Shown: in pieces, positions 44,784 to 52,582 of the stretch
Layout: each line of letters begins with the position of its first letter
How positions within the stretch are numbered: the stretch's first letter is position 1
Assembly: GCA_900315545.1 (NCBI GenBank)
Contig: OMZM01000002.1
Coordinates: 124,001 to 188,000, forward strand
Source of the DNA: an uncultured Prevotella sp.
GTDB taxonomy: Bacteria > Bacteroidota > Bacteroidia > Bacteroidales > Bacteroidaceae
Direction of reading: 5' to 3'
Length of the DNA: 64,000 nt
Notes under the pieces: generated by a model
Database searches by the model: none
Told to the model about the DNA's origin: nothing
Seen by the model: only the letters and a program-made list of their open reading frames with translations
Translations under genes and position numbers: made by a program

Positions 44784-45455
44784 ATGCACGACATAAAGGA
44801 AAACTACCGCAAAATAGCCGACAGCCTGCCCCCGGACGTACAGCTCGTAGCCATAAGCAAATTCCACCCCTGCCAGCACATCATGGCAGCATACGAGGAA
44901 GGGCAGCGGCACTTCGGCGAAAGCCACCAACAGGAACTCACCAAAAAAGCAAGCCAGCTGCCAAGCGACATACAGTGGCACTTCATAGGACACCTGCAGA
45001 CAAACAAAGTAAAAAACATAGCACCATACATCGCAATAATAGAATCCGTCGACAGTATAAGGCTCATGAGAGAAATAGACAAGCAAGCAGCCAGAAACAA
45101 CCGAACAATAAAAATACTCCTACAGCTGCACATCGCACAAGAAACCACAAAATACGGATTCACCCTCGACGAATGCCGGCAAATGCTCAGCAGCGGAGAG
45201 TGGCGCCAAATGAAACACATACAGATATGCGGACTCATGACTATAGCATCAAACGTCAGCAACCAGCAACAAATACAGCAAGAATTCAACACCGCAGCAC
45301 AATTCTTCAACGAAATAAAAACAACATACTTCCCCAACGACCCCAACTTCAGCCAGCGCAGCTGGGGAATGAGCCACGACTACCACATAGCACTGCAGTG
45401 CCAAACAACAAACATAAGAATAGGAACAAAAATATTCGGAGAAAGAATATACTGA
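44784..45455 (+). CDS. yggS: YggS family PLP homeostasis protein
   Basis: The 223-residue protein is a single-domain TIM barrel of fold-type III carrying pyridoxal phosphate, with the cofactor lysine in VQLVAISKFHPC, then HFGESHQQEL, WHFIGHLQTNKVKN and SWGMSHDYHIALQ. YggS/PLPBP proteins have no catalytic turnover and control PLP and amino-acid balance. The 223-residue length is normal. The coding strand is unusually rich in A and C. A weak hairpin lies just after the stop. Confidence 0.95.
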   Translation: MHDIKENYRKIADSLPPDVQLVAISKFHPCQHIMAAYEEGQRHFGESHQQELTKKASQLPSDIQWHFIGHLQTNKVKNIAPYIAIIESVDSIRLMREIDKQAARNNRTIKILLQLHIAQETTKYGFTLDECRQMLSSGEWRQMKHIQICGLMTIASNVSNQQQIQQEFNTAAQFFNEIKTTYFPNDPNFSQRSWGMSHDYHIALQCQTTNIRIGTKIFGERIY

Positions 45456-45460
45456 AAATG

Positions 45461-45492
45461 ATGTAAAAAATAAAGACAACATACTTTTACAT
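45461..45492 (+). terminator. Weak hairpin after yggS
   Basis: An 8-bp stem ATGTAAAA/TTTTACAT with a 16-base loop and AT-rich tail. It may end the yggS transcript, but the stem is weak. Confidence 0.35.
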
Positions 45493-45519
45493 TTATATTA
45501 TATAGTATATTCTAAATTT

Positions 45520-46302
45520 ATGATGTTAAAAGGGATGGGTTTAGATACATTATATAAAACAGTAATTTCCAAGGGAGAATATAGTTGTGGAGATATAGGA
45601 ATCTCAACAAAGGAATGGTTTGATTTATTGAACGAGCCAGAAGCCAGTCCTTATTTGGAAACTCTTTACTGTTTTCTACGTGAGCCAGAACATAAAGGAA
45701 CATGTACTACAGTTGCCATGAAATATGGTAAGCCAGCATCACACTACAATAGTAAAGTGACAAATTTCTCAAAATGGGTACAAAAGAAATTGAATCGTTT
45801 TCGTGTGGTAGGGATTGATGGGAATGATACTTATTGGTGTATTACCATGCAAAAAGGAAAGGACACGAAGCTGGGATTCCAATGGTATATGCGAGATGAA
45901 TTGGCTGAAGCCTTACAGAGCAAACTTATGAAAGAGTTGATAAGTGAGTTCAGTACTAAAGAGCCGTTTAATGGTTATGAGGAAGAATACAAGTGGGGGT
46001 TACTGGATAAGACAGGAGGAAAAGATGTTCTAACGATTATCAAAAGCCTTAGAGGACAGAATATTGTTGATAATGCACATGTTGATGGTGTATTTAAGTC
46101 TCTGTGGGAATCTAAGCCAGAAGAATTGACGAGCATTGGAAATCACTTGCTTGATGAATCAAAGCCTATTGATGAGCGTCTGGCTATTTTCAAAGATGAA
46201 ATGCGTGCTATCTGTCCCAGTGATTGGAAGATATGCGCCAACGATGAACGCACGGCAGCAGGGATAAGGCAGAAGATGGTTCACGGTTGCATCCATATAT
46301 AG
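45520..46302 (+). CDS. Probable 5' remnant of an McrB-like restriction gene
   Basis: The 260-residue protein has no P-loop or membrane segment. From memory its wording resembles the N-terminal part of Bacteroidales McrB-type GTPases: YLETLYCFLREPEHKGTCTT, HYNSKVTNFSKWVQKKLNRF, TYWCITMQKGKD, then EEYKWGLLDKTGGKDVLTII and CPSDWKICANDERTAAG. In those proteins this region precedes an AAA+ motor. Here the frame ends soon after CANDERTAA, with an unrelated tail (GIRQKMVHGCIHI). I read it as a truncated gene that lost the motor and any mcrC partner, although an independent small protein is possible. The DNA is more AT-rich than its neighbours. Confidence 0.6.
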   Translation: MMLKGMGLDTLYKTVISKGEYSCGDIGISTKEWFDLLNEPEASPYLETLYCFLREPEHKGTCTTVAMKYGKPASHYNSKVTNFSKWVQKKLNRFRVVGIDGNDTYWCITMQKGKDTKLGFQWYMRDELAEALQSKLMKELISEFSTKEPFNGYEEEYKWGLLDKTGGKDVLTIIKSLRGQNIVDNAHVDGVFKSLWESKPEELTSIGNHLLDESKPIDERLAIFKDEMRAICPSDWKICANDERTAAGIRQKMVHGCIHI

Positions 46303-46380
46303 TGGTGTTTGGTGAATATGTTGACAGTATGAATGTTGCTGTTTATATTATTTGTATGGCTGACTTTTCTGAAAATAAAA

Positions 46381-46420
46381 CCGCAACGTCTGAACAAAGT
46401 CATTGCGGAAGATATTTTTT
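46381..46420 (+). terminator. Possible terminator after the McrB-like remnant
   Basis: A 6-bp stem CCGCAA/TTGCGG with a 16-base loop is followed within a few bases by six T residues (46415-46420). Confidence 0.45.
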
Positions 46421-46448
46421 GCTCATTTGAGTTTTAGCGGACAGCAAT

Positions 46449-46662
46449 AAAAGAAAAACAAGTTTTCCTTTTGCATTCCGCTCGCTTATTACATAAAATC
46501 CTTACGCTCTACAAAATAAAATAATGTTTATTTTGTCATCACTTAAAAAATAATGTTTATTTTGTCATCACTTAAACGGATTTTTCGTAACTTTAGATAA
46601 GTTACTCACGCTCGGAAATGAAAAGAAAAACAAGTTTTCCTTTTGCATTCCGCTCGCTTATT
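46449..46662 (+). repeat. 42-bp direct repeat pair
   Basis: Identical 42-base copies lie at 46449-46490 and 46621-46662, 172 bases start to start. The repeat contains AAAACAAGTTTTC and CATTCCGCTCGC; with GCTCGGAAATG just before the second copy it forms a long imperfect inverted repeat. The second copy supplies the -33 TTTG of the pantothenate kinase promoter; the first lacks a -7 box. The 46303-46696 gap otherwise holds a possible terminator and a 29-bp tandem duplication. Confidence 0.85.
46518..46576 (+). repeat. 29-bp tandem duplication
   Basis: Two head-to-tail copies of a 29-base unit containing ATAATGTTTATTTTGTCATC lie between the two 42-bp repeats. The unit sequence is identical in both copies. 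Confidence 0.85.
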
Positions 46663-46672
46663 CGTACCTTTG
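46642..46672 (+). promoter_or_regulatory. Promoter for pantothenate kinase
   Basis: TTTG -33 (46642-46645, inside the second 42-bp repeat) and TACCTTTG -7 (46665-46672), 19 bases apart, about 24 bases before the ATG. Confidence 0.85.
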
Positions 46673-46696
46673 CCGACGATTTAATTTTTTATTGTT

Positions 46697-47518
46697 ATGG
46701 TTATTGGCATAGACGTTGGCATCAGCACTACTAAGATTGTGGGCATAAGGGACAAAAAGGTTGTTTCTCCGTTGCGCATTACTGCGACGGACCCTGTAAC
46801 TTCGCTCTATGGTGCTTTCGGAAAGTATCTGTATGACAACAAGACAGGTCTGTCTGATGTTCGTCAGGTTATGCTGACGGGTGTGGGCAGTGCTTATATC
46901 AACAAGCCTATTTATGGGCTTCCTACGGCTAAGGCTGACGAGTTTCTTGCGGACGGTCTTGGTGCGAGGTTTGAGTCGGGCATTGACCGTTTTATAACTG
47001 TGAGCATGGGAACTGGCACGTCGCTGGTTTTGTGCGACGGCGACAACATCCGTCATATCGGAGGCATCGGCATAGGCGGCGGCACGCTGCAGGGGTTGTC
47101 GCGTGTGGTGTTGCAGACGGATGATGTGAGGCAGCTGCAGGCGTTGGCTATCAAGGGCGATATCTCGAAGATTAACGTGCTTATTGGAGATATCAGTGCG
47201 CAGCCTCTTCCTGGTCTTCCGAAAGATGCTACGGCGTCGCTGTTTGGCAATGCGAGAAACAATGCTTCTCGCGAGGATGTTGCGTTGGGGCTTATTCACA
47301 TGGTGTTGCAGTCGATTGGCAGTGCGTCGGTGCTGTCGGCCCTGAATGGCGACATTAAGGATTTTGTGCTGATTGGTCAACTGACGTTGTTGCCGCAGTG
47401 CAGGGATGTGTTCCCGAAACTGGAGAGACTGTACGGTGTGCGCTTCCGCATTCCGAAGTATTCGGAGTTTTGTACGGCTATTGGTGCTGCGCTTTGTTTC
47501 AGCAACTTGTCTAAATAG
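46697..47518 (+). CDS. coaW: Type II pantothenate kinase
   Basis: This 273-residue ASKHA-fold kinase phosphorylates pantothenate, the first step of coenzyme A synthesis. It has the phosphate loop GIDVGISTTKIVGI, the catalytic/ATP region FITVSMGTGTSLVLCDG followed by IGGIGIGGGTLQGLS, and a C-terminal FCTAIGAALCF. This matches the eukaryotic/staphylococcal PanK II type rather than CoaA or CoaX. Type II enzymes are usually insensitive to CoA feedback, which I cannot test here. It ends 8 bases inside the convergent HD gene. Confidence 0.9.
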   Translation: MVIGIDVGISTTKIVGIRDKKVVSPLRITATDPVTSLYGAFGKYLYDNKTGLSDVRQVMLTGVGSAYINKPIYGLPTAKADEFLADGLGARFESGIDRFITVSMGTGTSLVLCDGDNIRHIGGIGIGGGTLQGLSRVVLQTDDVRQLQALAIKGDISKINVLIGDISAQPLPGLPKDATASLFGNARNNASREDVALGLIHMVLQSIGSASVLSALNGDIKDFVLIGQLTLLPQCRDVFPKLERLYGVRFRIPKYSEFCTAIGAALCFSNLSK

Positions 47519-48143
47519 TGTCGTATATTCGGTCGAAGTGTGCTTTCAGCTGTGCGGGGTTGTCTATTATTTGTCGGAGTGTGTTTAGGTTGCGCTCGTT
47601 TTCGGTGCCGTGCAGCCATAGTTTGATGTATCCGTTTCTGGAGTATTTGCTTTCCATGTGTTGGCGGAATCGTTGCCATTGTTGCTCGCGACTGAGTTCG
47701 GAATGATTTGACTTGCCAAACTGTATTGTCCTGCGTATGACGTTGTCTGTTGTTATGTCGCGGTCAGCTTCTGCTACTATCTTGCCGTAGAGTGAGCGTG
47801 GCGCGTGCGATGCGGATGCGCGGTGGTCTTCTACGGCTTCGCTCATGATGCGTATCTGTTCGGGTGTGAACCATTTGCGGAGTCTTGCGTCGCTGCTGAG
47901 TATGCGTCGGCTTGTCAGGTGGTGGATGGCGCGTGGTCCTTCGAGCCCTAAGTCGTGGTATGCGGCTATGACGTATGCCATGTTTATGTCGGCTCCCATC
48001 TGGCGTGCCATGTCTACGGAGCGTTTAATGACGCTGTTGACGTGTGTCAGGTTGTGGGCTTTGTCGAAGTGTGTGTAGCGCGGAAGAATTTGTGTTTCCA
48101 CGAAGCGCATTATCTCGACGGAGGGTGAGGATGTCAGGTCCAT
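47511..48143 (-). CDS. HD domain-containing phosphohydrolase
   Basis: The 210-residue protein has HD-superfamily metal motifs: an N-terminal histidine in HNLTHVNSVIKRS, the HD pair in YVIAAYHDLGLEG, EDHR further on, and EADRDIT. HD enzymes hydrolyse phosphate esters of nucleotides; small single-domain members often act on nucleotides or as house-cleaning phosphatases. The substrate is unknown. The 3' end overlaps the pantothenate kinase gene by 8 bases. The untranslated leader holds a GGGAACG run, and the promoter is interlocked with that of menA. Confidence 0.85.
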   Translation of the reverse strand: MDLTSSPSVEIMRFVETQILPRYTHFDKAHNLTHVNSVIKRSVDMARQMGADINMAYVIAAYHDLGLEGPRAIHHLTSRRILSSDARLRKWFTPEQIRIMSEAVEDHRASASHAPRSLYGKIVAEADRDITTDNVIRRTIQFGKSNHSELSREQQWQRFRQHMESKYSRNGYIKLWLHGTENERNLNTLRQIIDNPAQLKAHFDRIYDTI

Positions 48144-48180
48144 GCTGCTGATTGCTGTTTCTTTTTTTATATTTTTCTAT

Positions 48181-48210
48181 CGTTTCCCGTTCCCGTTTGC
48201 GTTCCCGTTG
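48181..48210 (-). repeat. GGGAACG hexamer run in the HD gene leader
   Basis: Read on the minus strand (sense for the HD gene) this is an imperfect run of GGGAAC/GGAACG units, 38 to 67 bases before the HD start codon. Confidence 0.75.
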
Positions 48211-48241
48211 TCAGATTTATGTGGGAAATGATATTGTTTTG

Positions 48242-48273
48242 TTTGCAAATGTACGGATAAATGTTTACTTTTG
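48242..48273 (+). promoter_or_regulatory. Promoter for menA, interleaved with the HD promoter
   Basis: TTTG -33 (48242-48245) and TACTTTTG -7 (48266-48273), 20 bases apart. The -7 box lies 20 bases before the menA ATG. Confidence 0.8.
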
Positions 48274-48277
48274 CAAA
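48246..48277 (-). promoter_or_regulatory. Promoter for the HD gene, interleaved with the menA promoter
   Basis: On the minus strand TTTG -33 (48274-48277) and TACATTTG -7 (48246-48253), 20 bases apart. Its boxes abut the menA boxes on both sides. Confidence 0.8.
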
Positions 48278-48293
48278 TTATTTTATTAAAAGT

Positions 48294-49250
48294 ATGAAAA
48301 CAGAACATGTTGTCGGTGTAAATTCGCGTGAGGCTTGGGTGCTGGCATCGCGCCCGAAAACGCTTACTGGTGCTGCTGTTCCCGTGATGATGGGTGGTGT
48401 GCTTGCTTGGGCTGATGCTTATCCGTTGGGTGCTGTGGGCAATGGCTTCAGTTGGTGGGTTTGGCTGACGTGCCTGCTGTTTGCGTTTATCATGCAGATA
48501 GATGCTAATTTCATTAATGACTATTTCGACTTTAAGAAGGGTACTGACGACGAACACCGTCTTGGTCCCCGACGTGCCTGTGCTCAGGGGTGGGTAACGA
48601 TTTCGGCAATGAGGAAGGCTATTGTTGTTACAACCCTCTTGGCTTGCCTTGCCGGCTTGCCGCTGCTGTTTGTCGGCGGCTGGGAGATGTTGTTGGTTGG
48701 TGCTGCCTGTGTGCTGTTTTGTTTTCTCTATACCACACATCTGTCTTATTGGGGCCTTGGCGATGTGCTCGTGCTCGTTTTCTTTGGGCTTGTACCTGTC
48801 TGCATCACATACTATCTGCAACTGCACACAATAGAACGCCATGTTGTGTTGTCGGCATTGGCTTGCGGCATGGTCATCGACACGCTGCTGGTTGTCAACA
48901 ACTATCGCGACAGGGATAGCGACCGCATTGCCGGCAAGAAAACCATAGCCGTCAGGATTGGCGAGCGATGGACGGCACTGCTGTATTTCGTACTTGGTTT
49001 GGCTGCGTGCCACATGGGATTGGTTTTCCTCAAGGCAGGGGCATACTGCACTTGTCTTGTTCCTTTCAACTATCTTTTTCTTCATGCACACACATACCGT
49101 CGCATGAAAAGCATTCGTCGGGGCAAGGCTCTCAATATGGTGCTCGGCGAGACGGCACGCAACATGTTTGTCTTCGGGCTTCTGTTCGTCGTCGGTGTCG
49201 TTGCCGACAAACTGATGGGGTGGTGGCCTGTATTGTGTGTCCTCGACTGA
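48294..49250 (+). CDS. menA: 1,4-dihydroxy-2-naphthoate polyprenyltransferase
   Basis: The 318-residue integral membrane enzyme attaches the prenyl chain in menaquinone synthesis. It shows the UbiA-family aspartate motifs NDYFDFKKGTD near residue 75 and NNYRDRDSD in the second half. At least seven hydrophobic helices are present (for example WWVWLTCLLFAFIMQI and MLLVGAACVLFCFLY). RPKTLTGAAVPVM near the N-terminus is typical of MenA. I use the ATG at 48294 because the in-frame ATG at 48261 lies upstream of the -7 box. Confidence 0.92.
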   Translation: MKTEHVVGVNSREAWVLASRPKTLTGAAVPVMMGGVLAWADAYPLGAVGNGFSWWVWLTCLLFAFIMQIDANFINDYFDFKKGTDDEHRLGPRRACAQGWVTISAMRKAIVVTTLLACLAGLPLLFVGGWEMLLVGAACVLFCFLYTTHLSYWGLGDVLVLVFFGLVPVCITYYLQLHTIERHVVLSALACGMVIDTLLVVNNYRDRDSDRIAGKKTIAVRIGERWTALLYFVLGLAACHMGLVFLKAGAYCTCLVPFNYLFLHAHTYRRMKSIRRGKALNMVLGETARNMFVFGLLFVVGVVADKLMGWWPVLCVLD

Positions 49251-49278
49251 AACAATGAAAATTATATAAGAAGTATCT

Positions 49279-50163
49279 ATGAGATATACTAATCATCTTG
49301 GTGAATATACCAACTATAACGTAAATGAAAGTGCAAAACTGTTGGATTGGTTGCTTGCCAACCTTCAGCAAAGCAAGTCGAAGACGAAAGCCACGCTGCA
49401 GGGACGAGGCATAAAGGTGAACGGCAAGGTTACGACGCAGTTTGACTATCAGTTGCAGCCGGGCATGACGGTTAGCGTCAGTCGGACAAAGCGCAATGAC
49501 ATGTTCAAAAGCCGATATGTGAAGATAATCTACGAAGACAGGCACATCGTCATCGTCGAGAAGAACATTGGTGTTTTGTCAATGGCATCGGGACACTCAT
49601 CGCTCAACGTCAAGGTGCTGCTCGACAAGTATTTCGCACAGTCGCACCAGAAGTGCCACGCACATGTCGTTCACAGGCTCGACCGCGACACGAGTGGCTT
49701 GATGGTTTATGCCAAGAACATTGAGACGGAGCAAATACTTGAACACAACTGGCACGATATTGTCTACGACCGACGCTATGTAGCCGTATTGTCGGGAGAG
49801 GTGGAGGAAGACGGTGGCACGCTGACAAGCTATCTGAAAGAAAACAAAGACTATTTCACGGAGTCGTCGCCATACGACAATGGCGGCAAGTATGCCGTCT
49901 CTCATTTCCATGTCTTAGACCGTACGACCGAACACTCGCTCGTGGAGTTCAAACTCGAAACAGGACGCAAGAACCAGATACGTGTTCACGCTGCCGACAT
50001 GGGACACCCCGTGTGCGGAGACATGAAGTATGGCAACGGCGACGACCCCGTACACAGGCTTTGCCTGCATGCGTACCTGCTGTGCATGTATCATCCTGTT
50101 ACGCACAAGCCAATGGAATTTGAAAGCCCAATACCGGCACAGTTCAGACGATTGTTTAAATAA
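49279..50163 (+). CDS. RluA family RNA pseudouridine synthase
   Basis: The 294-residue protein has an N-terminal S4-like RNA-binding segment (LLDWLLANLQQSKSKTKATL, GRGIKVNGKV) and the RluA catalytic domain with HRLDRDTSGLMVYAKN (catalytic aspartate in RLDRDTSG) and LETGRKNQIRVHAADMGHPV. These enzymes isomerise uridine in rRNA or tRNA; the target base cannot be predicted. It follows menA by 28 bases and precedes the GH92 gene by 14 bases, so it is likely part of one transcript. Confidence 0.92.
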   Translation: MRYTNHLGEYTNYNVNESAKLLDWLLANLQQSKSKTKATLQGRGIKVNGKVTTQFDYQLQPGMTVSVSRTKRNDMFKSRYVKIIYEDRHIVIVEKNIGVLSMASGHSSLNVKVLLDKYFAQSHQKCHAHVVHRLDRDTSGLMVYAKNIETEQILEHNWHDIVYDRRYVAVLSGEVEEDGGTLTSYLKENKDYFTESSPYDNGGKYAVSHFHVLDRTTEHSLVEFKLETGRKNQIRVHAADMGHPVCGDMKYGNGDDPVHRLCLHAYLLCMYHPVTHKPMEFESPIPAQFRRLFK

Positions 50164-50177
50164 ATAACATTAAAATC

Positions 50178-52433
50178 ATGATGCGAAACAAACTACTCTT
50201 GACACTTTTTGCGTGTTTCTGCCTGATACGACCGACAGCGGCACAGCAACCGATAGATTACGTCGACCCAATGATAGGAACGACAAACTTTTCCGTATGC
50301 AATCCCGGCGCAGTCTTGCCGCACGGATTGATGTCGGTAGTGCCGTTCAACGTTATGGGCAGCGACCTCAACGAGTTTGACAAGGATGCGCGTTGGTGGT
50401 CGGCACCATACGAAAAGAACAATAAGTTCTTCACAGGTTTTGCACACGTAACGCTCAGCGGCGTGGGATGCCCCGAAATGGGAACACTGCTGACAATGCC
50501 AACCAACAAACTCGACGTCGACTATCATAACTACGGCACTACATACAGCAACGAAAAGTCGACGCCAGGATACTATTCCGTAAACCTTGACAACGGCATA
50601 AAGGCTGAAGCAACGGCAACGCTGAGAACATCTATCGAGAGGTTTACCTTTGCCACTGGCGGCGAAAAACATCTCTTGCTCAATCTCGGCGAAGGACTGA
50701 CAAACGAAACGGGAGCAATGGTAAGGAGAGTCAGCGACACCGAGATAGAAGGCATGCGATTGCTCGGCACTTTCTGCTACAACTCGCAAGCCGTATTCCC
50801 CATCTACTTCGTAATGAAAGTTTCAAAGCAACCAAAGCAATCGGGGTACTGGAAAAAGCAGCCACAAATGAAGGGAGTAGAGGCGCAATGGGATAAAGAC
50901 AACGGTAAATACAAACTTTATAGAAACTATGGTAAAGAGTTGGCTGGCAATGAGATAGGATATTTCATGTCGTTCGATTGTTCAGAAGGCGAACAGCTGA
51001 TGCTGAAGATGGGAGTATCGTTTGTCTCTATTGAGAATGCACGCAGAAATCTCAATGCCGAACAAGACGGATTCGACTTTGAAGGCACACACCAGCAGGC
51101 ACGTCGACAATGGGAAGAAACACTAAGCAAAGTAACGGTGGAAGGAGGTACGGAAGAACAGAAAAAGGTTTTCTACACGGCTCTCTACCATACGCAGATT
51201 CATCCTACAATACTGCAAGATGTCAACGGCGAATATCCAAAAATGGAAAGCAGCGAAACGGCTCACACCAACGGCAACCGATACACCGTTTTCTCGCTAT
51301 GGGACACATATCGAAACCTGCATCAGCTCGAAACACTGCTATATCCTGAAAAGCAACTCGACATGGTGCGCTCTATGATCGACATGCAGAAAGAGTGGGG
51401 ATGGATGCCAAAATGGGAACTTTTCGGGCGTGAAACGTGGACGATGGAGGGCGACCCGTCCATTCCTGTCATAACCGACACCTACCTGAAAGGACTCACC
51501 GACATCGACATTCATACTGCCTACGATGCCTTTGTGCGCTCTGCGACGTTGGAAGGAAAGCAAAACAAGATGCGTCCCGACATCGATGAGTATCTGTCTC
51601 GCGGCTATATACCGCTGGGAGTCTACTCTCAAGACGAATCGGGCGACAACTCCGTCAGTCATGCACTGGAATACTACGTTGCCGATGCAGCACTGGCGCG
51701 ACTTGCCGATGCTCTCGGCAAGAAAGACGATGCCAAGCGTTTCCGCAAGCAAAGCCTGCGTTACAAGGAATATTACTCTAAGGAATACGGCACGCTGAGG
51801 CCACGCCGAGCCGACGGCTCTTTCCTCACACCGTTTAATCCGGAAGACGGTGCCGACTTCAGCAATGCACCTGGATTCCACGAGGGTTCTGCATGGAACT
51901 ATACTTTTGCAGTGCCACACGATATAGAAGGGCTCGCTCGCCTCATGGGAGGCAAGAAGGCATTTGTCGACAAGTTGCAGCGTGTATTCGACGAAGGACT
52001 CTATGACCCTGCAAACGAGCCCGACATAGCATACCCATATATCTTCAGCCACTTCAAGGGCGAAGAATGGCGAACGCAGAAGGAAGTAAGACGACTGCTG
52101 CAACAATACTACCGTGCCACGCCCGACGGCATACCAGGCAACGACGACTGCGGAACTATGTCGGCATGGGCTGTGCTGTCAATGATTGGGTTGTACCCCG
52201 ACATACCCGGAGACCCGTCGTACACACTGACAACGCCTACATTCACAAGCGTCAAAATACATCTTGACAACCGATATTATCCAAACGGCGACATCACGAT
52301 AGAGACAAAGGCGCAAGACCCCAGCCAGTATGTCATCGGCAGCATACTGCTCGACGGAAAACCACACAACAGCCATAGAATAACGCACGAACAGCTAAAG
52401 AAAACTGGCAAAATCACGTTTGTGCTGAAATAG
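50178..52433 (+). CDS. GH92 family alpha-1,2-mannosidase
   Basis: The 751-residue protein starts with a signal peptide (MMRNKLLLTLFACFCLIRPT ending in TAAQQ). The N-terminal GH92 beta-sandwich follows with IDYVDPMIGTTNFSVCNPGA and HGLMSVVPFN. The (alpha/alpha)6 barrel has YTVFSLWDTYRNLHQLE, FHEGSAWNYTFAVPHD and GNDDCGTMSAWAVLSMIGLY, the last a family hallmark containing the catalytic acid region. GH92 enzymes are calcium-dependent exo-alpha-mannosidases that act on N-glycans or yeast mannan. No SusCD pair or sugar regulator is adjacent, so this is a stand-alone enzyme rather than part of a polysaccharide utilisation locus. Confidence 0.95.
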   Translation: MMRNKLLLTLFACFCLIRPTAAQQPIDYVDPMIGTTNFSVCNPGAVLPHGLMSVVPFNVMGSDLNEFDKDARWWSAPYEKNNKFFTGFAHVTLSGVGCPEMGTLLTMPTNKLDVDYHNYGTTYSNEKSTPGYYSVNLDNGIKAEATATLRTSIERFTFATGGEKHLLLNLGEGLTNETGAMVRRVSDTEIEGMRLLGTFCYNSQAVFPIYFVMKVSKQPKQSGYWKKQPQMKGVEAQWDKDNGKYKLYRNYGKELAGNEIGYFMSFDCSEGEQLMLKMGVSFVSIENARRNLNAEQDGFDFEGTHQQARRQWEETLSKVTVEGGTEEQKKVFYTALYHTQIHPTILQDVNGEYPKMESSETAHTNGNRYTVFSLWDTYRNLHQLETLLYPEKQLDMVRSMIDMQKEWGWMPKWELFGRETWTMEGDPSIPVITDTYLKGLTDIDIHTAYDAFVRSATLEGKQNKMRPDIDEYLSRGYIPLGVYSQDESGDNSVSHALEYYVADAALARLADALGKKDDAKRFRKQSLRYKEYYSKEYGTLRPRRADGSFLTPFNPEDGADFSNAPGFHEGSAWNYTFAVPHDIEGLARLMGGKKAFVDKLQRVFDEGLYDPANEPDIAYPYIFSHFKGEEWRTQKEVRRLLQQYYRATPDGIPGNDDCGTMSAWAVLSMIGLYPDIPGDPSYTLTTPTFTSVKIHLDNRYYPNGDITIETKAQDPSQYVIGSILLDGKPHNSHRITHEQLKKTGKITFVLK

Positions 52434-52496
52434 ATGCATCGCTCTTCTGCTGACGGACAATGCAGAAGGTGTAGAGTATTTAAGAGTTTACTGACG

Positions 52497-52575
52497 AAAT
52501 GTTGTTTTTCGCTGTTTCTGTTGTCTTTTTTATTGATATGGCAACATGCAAACGGCAAAAAACAACATTTGTTTT
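52497..52575 (+). terminator. Possible terminator after the GH92 gene
   Basis: A 13-bp perfect inverted repeat (52497-52509 with 52558-52570) encloses a 48-base loop and is followed by GTTTTT. The long loop makes the call uncertain. Confidence 0.45.
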
Positions 52576-52582
52576 TGGTGTA

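Noticed and set aside
48177-49091. 304-codon minus-strand frame over menA
   Set aside because: It is antisense to menA with its aspartate motifs, and runs through the divergent promoters.
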